Shown piece by piece: positions 55,391 to 63,876 of a stretch of 64,000 bases of DNA. The notes under the pieces are model-generated. The model did not search any database, was not told where the DNA came from, and was given only the letters and a program-made list of their open reading frames with translations. Source of the DNA: Virgibacillus chiguensis (GTDB lineage: Bacteria; Bacillota; Bacilli; Bacillales; Amphibacillaceae); the NCBI RefSeq assembly GCF_900129865.1, contig NZ_FQXD01000004.1, positions 151,696-215,695 on the forward strand. The letters run 5' to 3'. Made by a program: the position numbers and the translations under genes. Each line of letters opens with the position of its first letter. Within the stretch, counting starts at the first letter, position 1.

Positions 55391-57067
55391 ATGTTTATTC
55401 TACATAAGAAGAAAGATATTATTGCTAATAAACGATATTTCAGTTTAAAGGTGAAAATGATCATGCTTATAAGTATCTTGCTTATAGGTATGTTTGTTAT
55501 TTTTGGATTGTTTCTTCGCTCATTTATAGCAACAACGATGGAAGATCAAATAGCAAAGCGGGCGTTAAGCGTATCTAAAAGTGTCGCGAATATGCCAAGT
55601 GTACGTGATGCTTTTGAGTTAGAGCGTCCGGAAACGGTCATGGAAAATATTGTCGGACCCCTTCAACAAAATGTTGGTGCAGAGTTTATAGTTATAGGAA
55701 ATAAGGAGGGCATTCGTTATGCACATCCAGACCCGAAAAAAATTGGAAAGCCAATGGTTGGTGGGGATAATGCTCGTGCTTTAGAAGAAGGGGAGTCATA
55801 TATCTCGAAGCGTGAAGGGTCATTGGGATTATCCATTCGCGGAAAAACACCTATTAGAGATAAGGATGGAGAAATTATTGGTGTGGTATCGGTTGGATTT
55901 TTAAATGAAAAAGTGCAACATATTATTGAGGATCAAATTAGATCTGTTTGGTTAATGCTATTTGGTATTCTTTTCATAGGGGTTATAGGTGCTATCCTGA
56001 TTGCAACGTATTTAAAAAAATTGCTATCGGGAATGGAACCAGAGGAAATCACTCAACTATTATTGCAAAAAGAGGCCATTTTACAGTCTACACATGAAGG
56101 CATTATTGCTGTAGATAACCAAGGAAGAATGATGATGATGAACGATGCTGCGCAAACTATTTTATTTGATCGAGAAATAGATAAGCGATCGTATGTAGGT
56201 AAAACCGTTGAGCAATTTTTACCTCATACGGGGTTATTTGATGTTTTGAAAACAGGTGAGAAGCATTTTAATAAAGAGATGGTCCTTGGCGATGTCGTTG
56301 TTTTGACAAACCGAACACCTATCTTTCATCAACATACTATCATTGGTGCGGTTACTACTTTTCGTAAAAAAACGGAGCTGGAAAGCATTACAAAAGAGTT
56401 ATCGCAAATGAAACAGTATGCCAATGCCCAACGTGCACAAACCCATGAATTTTCCAATAAATTGCATACTATTCTAGGTTTGTTACAGCTAGATAAGCAG
56501 GAAGAAGCGATTACTTATATAAAGCAAGAAAACAAAACCCAAGCGACACTTTCGCGATTTTTACTGGAACAGGTAGCTGATCCAATGGTTCAAGGGTTGC
56601 TTCAAGGGAAATGGGATCAAGCCAGTGAACTTGGCATTACGATGGCGATTGATCCAGAGAGCCAGCTTTCTACTAGTTTTGTTGGAGAAAAGCAGCGGGC
56701 GTTTTTAACAGCGGTCGGTAATTTGCTTGAGAATGCTATCGAGTCTGTGAAAAAGGAGGAAAAATCGAATCGTAACATGACGGTTCTCTTTACAGATATT
56801 GGAGAAGATGTCATTGTAGAGGTGGATGATTCGGGAAGCGGGCTTTCACATCAGAATATCGATCCTATTTTTGAACAAGGTTATACGACCAAAGATGGGG
56901 CTCATCGTGGTGTTGGTTTAGCGTTAAGTAAACATCTTGTAGAACGTGTTGGAGGAGAAATTTTAGTGGAAGAAGGCGAATTAGGAGGGGCTCGTTTTAT
57001 CATCATTATGCCGAAAGGGGAAGCGGAAAGGCATGGAGAAACAGGGGATACAGGTACTAATTATTGA
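55391..57067 (+). CDS. CitA/DcuS-type sensor histidine kinase
   Basis: A 558-residue membrane kinase. The first membrane segment lies near residues 20-40. An extracellular Cache-type sensor has GAEFIVIGNKEGIRYAHPDP, a pattern of citrate and C4-dicarboxylate sensors. A second membrane segment is near 190-210, followed by a PAS domain (EAILQSTHEGIIAVDNQGRM), a phosphoacceptor His in RAQTHEFSNKLHTILGLLQ, and an ATPase domain (NLLENAIESV, GVGLALSKHLVE). The ATG at 55391 is favoured by AAGGGG 7 bases upstream; an ATG at 55373 is possible. It overlaps the response regulator by 35 bp, and a CitMHS transporter follows, so citrate or a related acid is the probable signal. Confidence 0.88.
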   Translation: MFILHKKKDIIANKRYFSLKVKMIMLISILLIGMFVIFGLFLRSFIATTMEDQIAKRALSVSKSVANMPSVRDAFELERPETVMENIVGPLQQNVGAEFIVIGNKEGIRYAHPDPKKIGKPMVGGDNARALEEGESYISKREGSLGLSIRGKTPIRDKDGEIIGVVSVGFLNEKVQHIIEDQIRSVWLMLFGILFIGVIGAILIATYLKKLLSGMEPEEITQLLLQKEAILQSTHEGIIAVDNQGRMMMMNDAAQTILFDREIDKRSYVGKTVEQFLPHTGLFDVLKTGEKHFNKEMVLGDVVVLTNRTPIFHQHTIIGAVTTFRKKTELESITKELSQMKQYANAQRAQTHEFSNKLHTILGLLQLDKQEEAITYIKQENKTQATLSRFLLEQVADPMVQGLLQGKWDQASELGITMAIDPESQLSTSFVGEKQRAFLTAVGNLLENAIESVKKEEKSNRNMTVLFTDIGEDVIVEVDDSGSGLSHQNIDPIFEQGYTTKDGAHRGVGLALSKHLVERVGGEILVEEGELGGARFIIIMPKGEAERHGETGDTGTNY

Positions 57068-57773
57068 AGACGATTTTCGCGTTGCAGCAATCAATCAACA
57101 ATTTGTGGAACAAGTAGAAGGTTATCAGGTTGTAAAAAGTGTCAAAACAGCTGAAGAAGCGTATCATTATTTGCGAGAGCCAGGGGCAGAAATAGATCTC
57201 ATATTATTGGATATTTATATCCCCGATGTAGAAGGGTTGGAACTTTTTTGGCAATTGCGTACTCACTGTAAACGAGTAGATATTGTGGTAATCTCCGCTG
57301 CGATAGAAAAAAATGTCATTGAGGAAGTGCTACGTGGTGGCGTGATTGATTATATTATTAAGCCTGTGGATGCAGAGCGGTTTATAAAGATGTTGAAGCA
57401 GTATCAACAAAGGCGTCGTTTTCTGATGTCGAAAGAAGTTTTAGAACAGCATGAAATCGATGGTCTGATGGAAAGACAGATCGGGGGTTTTTCTCCTACC
57501 AAAAAAACGCATGGCCAGTTGCCTAAAGGAATTGATTCAATTACGTTAGATGAAGTTACCAATCTATTTCAAACTAAAAAGGTAAAAGGAATTACAGCTA
57601 TGGAGTTAAGTGAACAAATTGGGACGAGCAGATCAACTGCCAGGAGATACTTGGAGTATCTCGTTTCCTTAAAAAAGATTAAGACAACACTACTGTATGG
57701 AAATGTAGGCAGACCAGAAAGGCGTTATGTCCTTTGTGAAACTTATGAACAAAATGAAACAAATAATAGTTAA
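57033..57773 (+). CDS. CitT/DcuR-type response regulator
   Basis: A 246-residue regulator. The receiver domain has Asp13/Asp14 (IIEDD), phosphoacceptor Asp60 (LILLDIYIPD) and Lys of YIIKPVDAERF. The C-terminal helix-turn-helix reads KGITAMELSEQIGTSRSTARRY, as in the CitB/DctR subfamily. It overlaps the kinase gene by 35 bp, so both are made together. The presumed target is the CitMHS transporter gene starting 190 bp downstream, as for CitST and citM in Bacillus subtilis. Confidence 0.88.
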   Translation: MEKQGIQVLIIEDDFRVAAINQQFVEQVEGYQVVKSVKTAEEAYHYLREPGAEIDLILLDIYIPDVEGLELFWQLRTHCKRVDIVVISAAIEKNVIEEVLRGGVIDYIIKPVDAERFIKMLKQYQQRRRFLMSKEVLEQHEIDGLMERQIGGFSPTKKTHGQLPKGIDSITLDEVTNLFQTKKVKGITAMELSEQIGTSRSTARRYLEYLVSLKKIKTTLLYGNVGRPERRYVLCETYEQNETNNS

Positions 57774-57963
57774 TATACTTATCGACACAATATTTTAACC
57801 GCTTACATTCCATGATATTTTAATTACTAATCTAATACTTTTCGCTAACTTGTATCGTGAAAAGCATTGTTTCTCATAAAACTAGTTGAGAAAACGTTAG
57901 AAGATAACATTTGCGTGACTTTGGGGTTTTACATACCGCTTTGCTATGCAGAAGGGGGATATC

Positions 57964-59298
57964 ATGGAAGTTTTAAGTATCATTGGATTTTTGACGATTA
58001 TTATTATTGTATTATTATTAATTAGCGGACGTGTGGCGCCAATTATAGCATTAGTGTTGACACCTATCATAGCTGCAGTCATTGCTGGATTTGGTCTAGA
58101 AGACATTGGAACATTTTTTAATGATGGGATTGCCGATGTTGTACATGTTGCAATTATGTTTATTTTTGCGATTCTTTTTTTCGGTATTATGCAAGATGTT
58201 GGATTATTTGATCCATTAATTCGAGGAATGATTACTGTGTCGCAGGGGAATGTCATCGCAATTAGTGTTGGTAGTGTTTTTATTGCTGCCATTGCTCAAT
58301 TAGATGGGTCTGGGGCATCTACATTTCTTATTACCATACCAGCATTGTTGCCGCTTTATAAAAAGTTAAAGATGAATCCATATTTACTTCTGCTATTGAT
58401 TGCAGGAAGCGCAAGCATTATGAATATGTTACCATGGGCAGGGCCGTTGGGCAGGTCGGCTTCTGTGTTAAATATGGATGTCACGGAATTATGGAGACCG
58501 TTAATACCTGTTCAAGCCATTGGACTTGTACTTATGATTGCTTTAGCGATTGTTCTTGGATATCGGGAAAAAAGGCGGATTACGAAAGCATACGGATCCG
58601 TAGAAGCGGCGGCAGCTATGGAGCCTGATGTAACCAACGTAGACGCTACGTCAGAAACTATAAACAAAGCGTCAGAAACTGTTGCTTGGAAATTTTGGCT
58701 TAACGTTTTATTAGCCGTTGCCGTTGTAGGGACATTAGTATGGGGCATTATCCCAGCAGGGCTTGTATTTATGATTGGGGTAAGCTTAGCGCTACCGCTA
58801 AATTATCCAAACATGGAAGATCAAATGGATCGCATTCGCGCTCATGCTCCAAATGCCTTAATGATGGCGACAATTATACTAGCAGCTGGAACCTTCTTAG
58901 GGATTTTAACTGGTACGGGAATGTTGAATGCGATTGCAGAAGATGTGGTCAAAGTAATCCCAGCATTCATTGCGCCGTATATTCATTTAATTATCGGATT
59001 CTTTGGTGTTCCATTTGATTTGTTGTTAAGCACGGATGCGTATTATTTCGCATTAATGCCAGTAGTCGAACAAATTGCAACTGGCTTTGGGATTGATTCT
59101 CTATCTACTGGTTATGCGATGATTGTTGGCAATATTGTTGGAACGTTTATTAGTCCATTTTCACCAGCAGTCTGGTTGGCTCTGGGATTGGCAGGCTTGG
59201 AAATGGGACGTCATATTCGTTATTCCCTGTTTTGGCTATGGGGGCTTAGTATTGTTCTCTTAGCAAGCACCGTAGCTATTGGATTAATTACTGTTTAA
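57964..59298 (+). CDS. CitMHS-family citrate (metal-citrate) symporter
   Basis: A 444-residue permease with about 12 hydrophobic segments. Family patterns are MFIFAILFFGIMQDVGLFDP, AAIAQLDGSGASTFLITIPA and SIMNMLPWAGPLGRSA, corresponding to the CitM/CitH blocks. It imports citrate as a divalent-metal complex with protons. The ATG at 57964 follows GAAGGGGGA; the ORF opens at 57946. It is the likely target of the two-component system upstream. A strong terminator follows. Confidence 0.85.
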   Translation: MEVLSIIGFLTIIIIVLLLISGRVAPIIALVLTPIIAAVIAGFGLEDIGTFFNDGIADVVHVAIMFIFAILFFGIMQDVGLFDPLIRGMITVSQGNVIAISVGSVFIAAIAQLDGSGASTFLITIPALLPLYKKLKMNPYLLLLLIAGSASIMNMLPWAGPLGRSASVLNMDVTELWRPLIPVQAIGLVLMIALAIVLGYREKRRITKAYGSVEAAAAMEPDVTNVDATSETINKASETVAWKFWLNVLLAVAVVGTLVWGIIPAGLVFMIGVSLALPLNYPNMEDQMDRIRAHAPNALMMATIILAAGTFLGILTGTGMLNAIAEDVVKVIPAFIAPYIHLIIGFFGVPFDLLLSTDAYYFALMPVVEQIATGFGIDSLSTGYAMIVGNIVGTFISPFSPAVWLALGLAGLEMGRHIRYSLFWLWGLSIVLLASTVAIGLITV

Positions 59299-59303
59299 AA
59301 TAT

Positions 59304-59327
59304 GCCGCACATCTTGTGCGGTTTTTT
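59304..59327 (+). terminator. Terminator after the CitMHS gene
   Basis: CCGCACA (59305-59311) pairs with TGTGCGG (59315-59321), followed by TTTTTT. A second hairpin (GTTGTCGC/GCGACAGC, 59373-59399) lies downstream. Confidence 0.88.
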
Positions 59328-59544
59328 GAACTGTAGAAAGCATTCGTGGATGATAGTATAAGAAAAACAAAGGTTGTCGCTATTAGAATTGGCGACAGCC
59401 AAATTTTTCCTAATATTTTTCCTTCGCTAGTCATTCCTGTTTGTTAAAAATAATCTAACTTTGTTGGAGTAGTAGATGTTTTTTTTATCCGGGTGCGAGT
59501 TATTAACAAGATATTTGCTTTTACTGCTTTATGATAGTACTTGG

Positions 59545-59919
59545 TCATTTAACTTCTACATCAAATATAAACGATGCCTCCCCGTTTTCCCACTTGGCTT
59601 TCACTTCATAAATATAAATTCCTTCTTTTTGTGGGACATTTAGTTTATTGTCTTTAAGAGCAACTTCTTTTGTTTGTTCATCTTCGTTCCACTGAAAAAC
59701 AGTAAGTGATGGATTTTCTTTAATGATAATTTCTATACTACTATTCTTATTGACCGTAAGTGTTTCAAATTCTTCGGAAAGTTCCAATACGGAGGGAGTA
59801 TCTACAGACTGTATTTCTGGCTCTCCTTTAGACACATAATCTCCTGGTATCATTTCATATTTATCTGAATGTACAATGATTTCACCAGATGTTGGTACTT
59901 GCTCTTTTATAAACGGAAA
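59545..59919 (-). pseudogene. C-terminal fragment of an unknown protein
   Basis: The minus frame reads EQVPTSGEIIVHSDKYEMIP upstream of its first ATG (59853). It continues to VYQ-free beta-rich sequence (IEIIIKENPSLTVFQWNEDE, EGIYIYEVKAKWENGEASFI) and a normal stop. The open frame runs without a start into the opposed gamma-glutamyltransferase fragment at about 59918, so the 5' part is lost. The fold looks like a small beta domain; the family is not recognised. Confidence 0.5.
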
Positions 59920-60108
59920 CTGACAGATGATTTATTTAAAGAATGGTTTACAACTTTTGCACCTAAAGGAAAAGCACCTGCAGCAGGTGAAATATGGTAC
60001 GCGCCAAACCATGGAACGACATTACAGGAAATAGCAGATAGCTACGGGGAGTCTTTTTATCGTGGAGAATTAGCAGAGCGTATTCATCAATTCTCTAAGC
60101 AAACTGGT
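59920..60108 (+). pseudogene. Gamma-glutamyltransferase (YwrD-like) internal fragment
   Basis: The frame reads LTDDLFKEWFTTFAPKGKAP, GEIWYAPNHGTTLQEIADSY and GESFYRGELAERIHQFSKQT. This is the stretch found in the large-subunit part of YwrD-type gamma-glutamyltransferases (FAPKGRAPxxGE...TLxxIAxxxGExFYRGELA). It breaks off after Lys-Gln-Thr-Gly. Both ends are missing and it is bounded by unrelated remnants. Confidence 0.7.
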
Positions 60109-60174
60109 ATAAGGTTGGCATACTTTTTCAAATGAATCACCCCTTAATATGTTATGCCTATGCTACAAGTATAA

Positions 60175-60444
60175 TTAATCATACCATCTCGTGCTTACTG
60201 AATTTAAAGAATACGTTGTCTTGCTTAGATACAATTCGGCTTTTCCGTTATCACCGTCAGGATATCCTCTAACATTGAACTTAAAAAAATGTTCCTTTCC
60301 AATTTGGTGCTTCAAATCTTGATATTCGCCATTGAAATGCACATTAATAAAACAAATGTAAATAACCCAGTTATAGTTCTTGTCGCAATAATAAAACTCG
60401 CCTTTCCCCTTAACTCTTTTATTATAGTAGACTTCTATACATGG
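60175..60444 (-). pseudogene. C-terminal remnant of an unrecognised protein
   Basis: An 89-codon open frame without a start codon at its head reads GEFYYCDKNYNWVIYICFIN, then FNGEYQDLKHQIGKEHFFKF, and ends STRWYD before TAA at 60175. Codon use and the aromatic, beta-like pattern suggest a real protein end, but I cannot name the family. It lies just beside the distal end of the CRISPR array. From 60445 to 60606 I see nothing. Confidence 0.4.
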
Positions 60445-60606
60445 CTAAGAAACACCTGCAAGTTTTCAATAATACTTGATCACTAAAAACTTTGGTTTAC
60501 TAGTGGCAACTACAAATTTATAGGGGGAAGTTACAAACATCTTCAATAAAGGATATGGTGGATAATTCTGAATTATTTTAAGCTAAAAATGGCTATTATA
60601 CCAGCT

Positions 60607-61369
60607 GTAATTTCCATCGCACCTATATAAGGTGCGACGGCGCAAAATCGACATGATTGACGAGTTCAACCAATTTCAATCCACGCACCTATATAAGGTG
60701 CGACTTACTTTCATTATCCGATGTATCAACAGCAGTAACAATTTCAATCCACGCACCTATATAAGGTGCGACGTACGATGTAATCGGCATCCGTTTCGAA
60801 GATAAAATTTCAATCCACGCACCTATACAAGGTGCGACAATCCGCATCATCAATAACTTCTTGGGATACCGATTTCAATCCACGCACCTATACAAGGTGC
60901 GACGATTCATTGCGAGCCATCTTTGAAGGAGAGATGAGTATTTCAATCCACGCACCTATATAAGGTGCGACGATGTCGTAAATAAAAACAATCCAGGGGG
61001 TTTAATATTTCAATCCACGCACCTATATAAGGTGCGACAAAAACACTTTGTATTAAACGATGTGCAAAAGGCGATTTCAATCCACGCACCTATATAAGGT
61101 GCGACACGTACACGTCACGTACCACGATACGTGGACAAATTTCAATCCACGCACCTATATAAGGTGCGACATGGATACTCCTATGTATCCGGCTCGCAGG
61201 TACTAATTTCAATCCACGCACCTATATAAGGTGCGACTTCCTTTGCCTTGACCCTTTTTCATACGGCGAAATTTCAATCCACGCACCTATATAAGGTGCG
61301 ACAGTTCATTCGTTTTGTAACAAACGCTGCACGACCAATTTCAATCCACGCACCTATATAAGGTGCGAT
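60607..61369 (-). CRISPR. Type I-C CRISPR array, 12 repeats and 11 spacers
   Basis: The 32-bp repeat, plus strand, begins ATTTCAATCCACGCACC and ends AAGGTGCGAC. On the minus strand it ends in GTGGATTGAAAT, the known type I-C crRNA handle, so transcription runs right to left. Repeats start at 60607 (degenerate, distal), 60673, 60741, 60807, 60872, 60940, 61007, 61074, 61139, 61206, 61271 and 61338. The repeats at 60807 and 60872 share a T-to-C change; the leader-proximal one ends GAT instead of GAC. Spacers are 33-36 bp and all different. No cas gene is in the window. Confidence 0.97.
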
Positions 61370-61560
61370 TGCGATTTCATCCTAAAAACTAACAAAAATA
61401 ATCAAAAACAGTCCATTTTTAGGTTGAAAATCTTAAATATTACTAATTATCTTCAATATTATTACAAAAATCATTAAAAAAGCAAGCGGATTTTGGTGCG
61501 AATCCCCCTGGGTTTTTATGTGCACTTGGGGTTCGCACCAAGTATATTATGTAAAAATTT
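61370..61560 (-). promoter_or_regulatory. CRISPR leader with conserved-looking hairpin
   Basis: AT-rich sequence on the transcriptional upstream side of the array. An inverted repeat TTGGTGCGAATCCCC (61493-61507) and GGGGTTCGCACCAA (61528-61541) lies about 125 bp from the first repeat. Its GGTGCGA arms equal the stem of the CRISPR repeat. In complete I-C loci this region would sit between cas2 and the array. No gene is apparent from 61370 to 61725. Confidence 0.6.
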
Positions 61561-61725
61561 TTGTATTTAGAACAATTAATGAATACACAAAAGGCGGTCA
61601 TGAAAGTTTTAGTTATCTGTTGACGTATTATATAAAGGAAATTTCTGAACGCCTTTTTGAAACCAAACTCCAATAGAAAAATTTCTTATACATTCTAAAA
61701 CGAAGAAAGCTTTACAACACCAATT

Positions 61726-62070
61726 TTATTCCTCTTTAAAAACATCCCAAATTTTTTTAAGACGACGCATATCCTCCTCTCCATTGCTTGGTAATTCTTT
61801 GTACCAGAGTTCTAATTCTGGATCAATATTTAAAACTTCATCTTTATTCTTGTTTTTAATGCTATTTCCTACCAAGTAATCAATACTTACATTATAAAAC
61901 TGTGATAAATTTTTAAGCATTTCTATATCTGGCTCTACATGATTGTTCTCGTAATGGGAATATCTAGCACGAGAAATACCCAGAGATTTTGCAACATCTT
62001 CCTGTTTTAAATCTCTTTGCTTCCGTAGAAATTTCAATCTATTTCCAAATACAGGAGAGTTCTTTTTCAC
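61726..62070 (-). CDS. XRE-family repressor (phage-immunity-repressor-like)
   Basis: A 114-residue regulator. The N-terminal helix-turn-helix (about residues 10-65) reads LKFLRKQRDLKQEDVAKSLG, then SRARYSHYENNHVEPDIEML, followed by a short acidic C-terminal part that may mediate oligomerisation. It resembles ImmR/Xre-type repressors of prophages and ICE elements. A TGAGGTG site precedes the ATG. It is divergent from the XRE gene at 62224 across 153 bp holding three matching operators (62109-62203), the layout of a lysogeny switch. No other phage gene is near. Confidence 0.85.
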   Translation of the reverse strand: MKKNSPVFGNRLKFLRKQRDLKQEDVAKSLGISRARYSHYENNHVEPDIEMLKNLSQFYNVSIDYLVGNSIKNKNKDEVLNIDPELELWYKELPSNGEEDMRRLKKIWDVFKEE

Positions 62071-62092
62071 ATGATCACCTCAAATTACCTCT

Positions 62093-62203
62093 ATTATAAC
62101 GGACAACCGATAAAATGTTTATCTATGATAATAAAATTTTCTAAAAATCATTGACGATAATTAGTTTATCTTTTATAGTATTTGTAATGATAAAAAAGTT
62201 ATC
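62093..62203. promoter_or_regulatory. Divergent promoters with three GATAA-N5-TTATC operators
   Basis: Palindromes at 62109-62123, 62156-62170 and 62189-62203 share GATAA-N5-TTATC. The rightward promoter TTGACG (62151-62156), N17, TATAGT (62174-62179) has operator 2 between its boxes and operator 3 near +1. On the minus strand TATAAT (62098-62093) serves the leftward gene, with operator 1 over its -35 region. Confidence 0.7.
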
Positions 62204-62223
62204 AAATGGAGGGAGAATAGTTA

Positions 62224-62463
62224 ATGGAACGAAAAGCACTTACACAGCTCAGAAAAAAGCATCAATTGACTCAACAAGAATTAGCAAAAGAATTGGGTAT
62301 TTCAACTATCTATGTTAGAAAAATAGAAAAAGGAGATGCTGATCCTGGTCGAGATACAATGGTGAAGTATGAATTATTTTTCAACGAAGATATAAAAAAA
62401 CTTTTTCCAGATATTTTTTATGCTATTGATAAGGAAAAACAAAATGATAAAGAAGTGATCTAA
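62224..62463 (+). CDS. XRE-family small regulator (Cro-like)
   Basis: A 79-residue protein that is little more than a helix-turn-helix: LTQLRKKHQLTQQELAKELG, STIYVRKIEKGDADPG, then a Phe-rich tail (FFNEDIKKLFPDIFYAIDKE). It resembles the small XRE proteins found opposite phage repressors. GGAGGGAG precedes the ATG, and the consensus rightward promoter overlaps two of three operators, so it is probably repressed by the divergent XRE protein. It may be a remnant of a lost prophage or mobile element. Confidence 0.82.
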   Translation: MERKALTQLRKKHQLTQQELAKELGISTIYVRKIEKGDADPGRDTMVKYELFFNEDIKKLFPDIFYAIDKEKQNDKEVI

Positions 62464-62817
62464 TTCCTTATAAAAATTGAAATATATAAATGAATATTAT
62501 GCAATGCACAACGGGGTTACTAGCAAGTCAAATAAAATTTGAATTGATTAGTGCACCTAAAAAGTGACTGTTTCAATAGCGCGATAAAAGTTTGATTGAT
62601 TCTTACCCCAAAAAGGTTATTAGATTATTTCATGTCGGCATATAGTATTCCATTTATTGAACAAGCAACTATATACGGTGTTTTGAAAATATGATTTTTT
62701 AAAAATCGACCTTTTTGGGAATTATCTATTTTCAACTACTTTTTTGGGTGAAGGCATGATAGTTTTTGTATCTCTATGAACAAACGATTCTACTATGAAT
62801 AGCACTTACAGGCGAGT
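62464..62817. other. Gene-free stretch before the tct genes
   Basis: About 350 bp, AT-rich, with many stops. It contains AAAAAGG-CCTTTTT-type dyads (about 62614-62716) but no supported gene or clear promoter. Confidence 0.35.
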
Positions 62818-62847
62818 TTGTTATACAAAAATGAAAGGGTGATTACG

Positions 62848-63849
62848 TTGGGAAAAAAATGGGGTTTGATTTTAGTGTTTGTAAGCATGGTTACTTTAAT
62901 CGCTTGTTCTAATAATAATAAAGCGGTTAGTGGGGAATGGTCTCCAAAAGAATCGATTGAGGTTGTCGCTCCTGCTGGTGCTGGGAGTGGCTGGGATACA
63001 ACTGCGAGAATGGCTGCCAAAATATTTGAGGAAGAAGGGATGATAGAGCAAGATATTGGCGTAGTAAATAAACCCGGTGGAGGGGGTGCTGTTGGTTGGG
63101 CTTATGTAGCTGAGAAAGCAGGAAATCCGCATCACATGTTTATCGCTTCCCCTCCAATTATTGATGTGCCATTAAATGGTCAATCTCAGTATGATCATAA
63201 TGATTTTACGCCAATTGCCAATGTAATTGCTGATTATGGTGCTTTTGCAGTAAGGGCAGATTCAAAATGGGAGAATTTAAACGATTTATTTGAAGATATG
63301 AAGAAAGACCCTTCATCCGTTACAATCATTGGCGCATCTTCTCCTGGGAGTATGGATCATATTCAATTTGTGAAAATTGCCAAGGAAGCTGGAGTAGATA
63401 TTAAAAAAATTAAATATGTATCTGAGCAAGATGGAGGAACATTAACAGCTTTATTGAACGGAAGTGCTGATGTTTATTCAACAGGTGTTGCGGAAACCAT
63501 TGAACAAGCAAAGGCTGGGAAAATCAAGGTGCTTGGAGTCACTTCAGAAGAGCGATTAGAGGGAGAAGTTATTTCTGAATTTCCAACGGTTCAAGAACAG
63601 GGGATTGACTCCTATTTTGTGAATTGGCGAGGTTTTTTTGCACCACCTGATACTGACGAAAACGCCATAGATTTTTATGTTTCTAAGTTTAAAGAATTAA
63701 ATGAGTCAGAAGCATGGAAAGAAATTCGAAAGCAGTATGGTTGGGATGAAATGTTCATGTATGGAGAAGAGTACAAAGATTTTTTAGATGAACAGAAAGA
63801 AGAGTCTGAACAATTACTGGATGAGCTAGGAATATTAAAAAATGAATGA
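62848..63849 (+). CDS. Tripartite tricarboxylate transporter substrate-binding lipoprotein (TctC)
   Basis: A 333-residue extracellular solute-binding protein of the TctC/Bug family. The signal peptide has a lipobox VTLIAC (Cys at about residue 20), so it is lipid-anchored. Conserved blocks are IEVVAPAGAGSGWDTTARMA, NKPGGGGAVGWAYVAEK and GVTSEERLEGEVISEFPTVQ, with GFFAPPDTDENA near the end. It captures tricarboxylates or related acids for the TctAB membrane unit. The TTG at 62848 is chosen because AAAGGGTG lies 6 bases upstream. TctB starts 27 bp downstream. The citrate-type two-component system at 55391-57773 could be its regulator, which is inference. Confidence 0.88.
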   Translation: MGKKWGLILVFVSMVTLIACSNNNKAVSGEWSPKESIEVVAPAGAGSGWDTTARMAAKIFEEEGMIEQDIGVVNKPGGGGAVGWAYVAEKAGNPHHMFIASPPIIDVPLNGQSQYDHNDFTPIANVIADYGAFAVRADSKWENLNDLFEDMKKDPSSVTIIGASSPGSMDHIQFVKIAKEAGVDIKKIKYVSEQDGGTLTALLNGSADVYSTGVAETIEQAKAGKIKVLGVTSEERLEGEVISEFPTVQEQGIDSYFVNWRGFFAPPDTDENAIDFYVSKFKELNESEAWKEIRKQYGWDEMFMYGEEYKDFLDEQKEESEQLLDELGILKNE

Positions 63850-63876
63850 GGGCAAGATGGGAGTTGATCTATAAAC

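Noticed and set aside
60289-60486. 65-codon plus ORF near the CRISPR array
   Set aside because: It is the antisense shadow of a better-looking minus-strand remnant (60175-60444) and has no ribosome binding site.
61443-61673. 76-codon minus ORF in the CRISPR leader
   Set aside because: It spans the leader hairpin, is AT-rich by composition and lacks a start signal.
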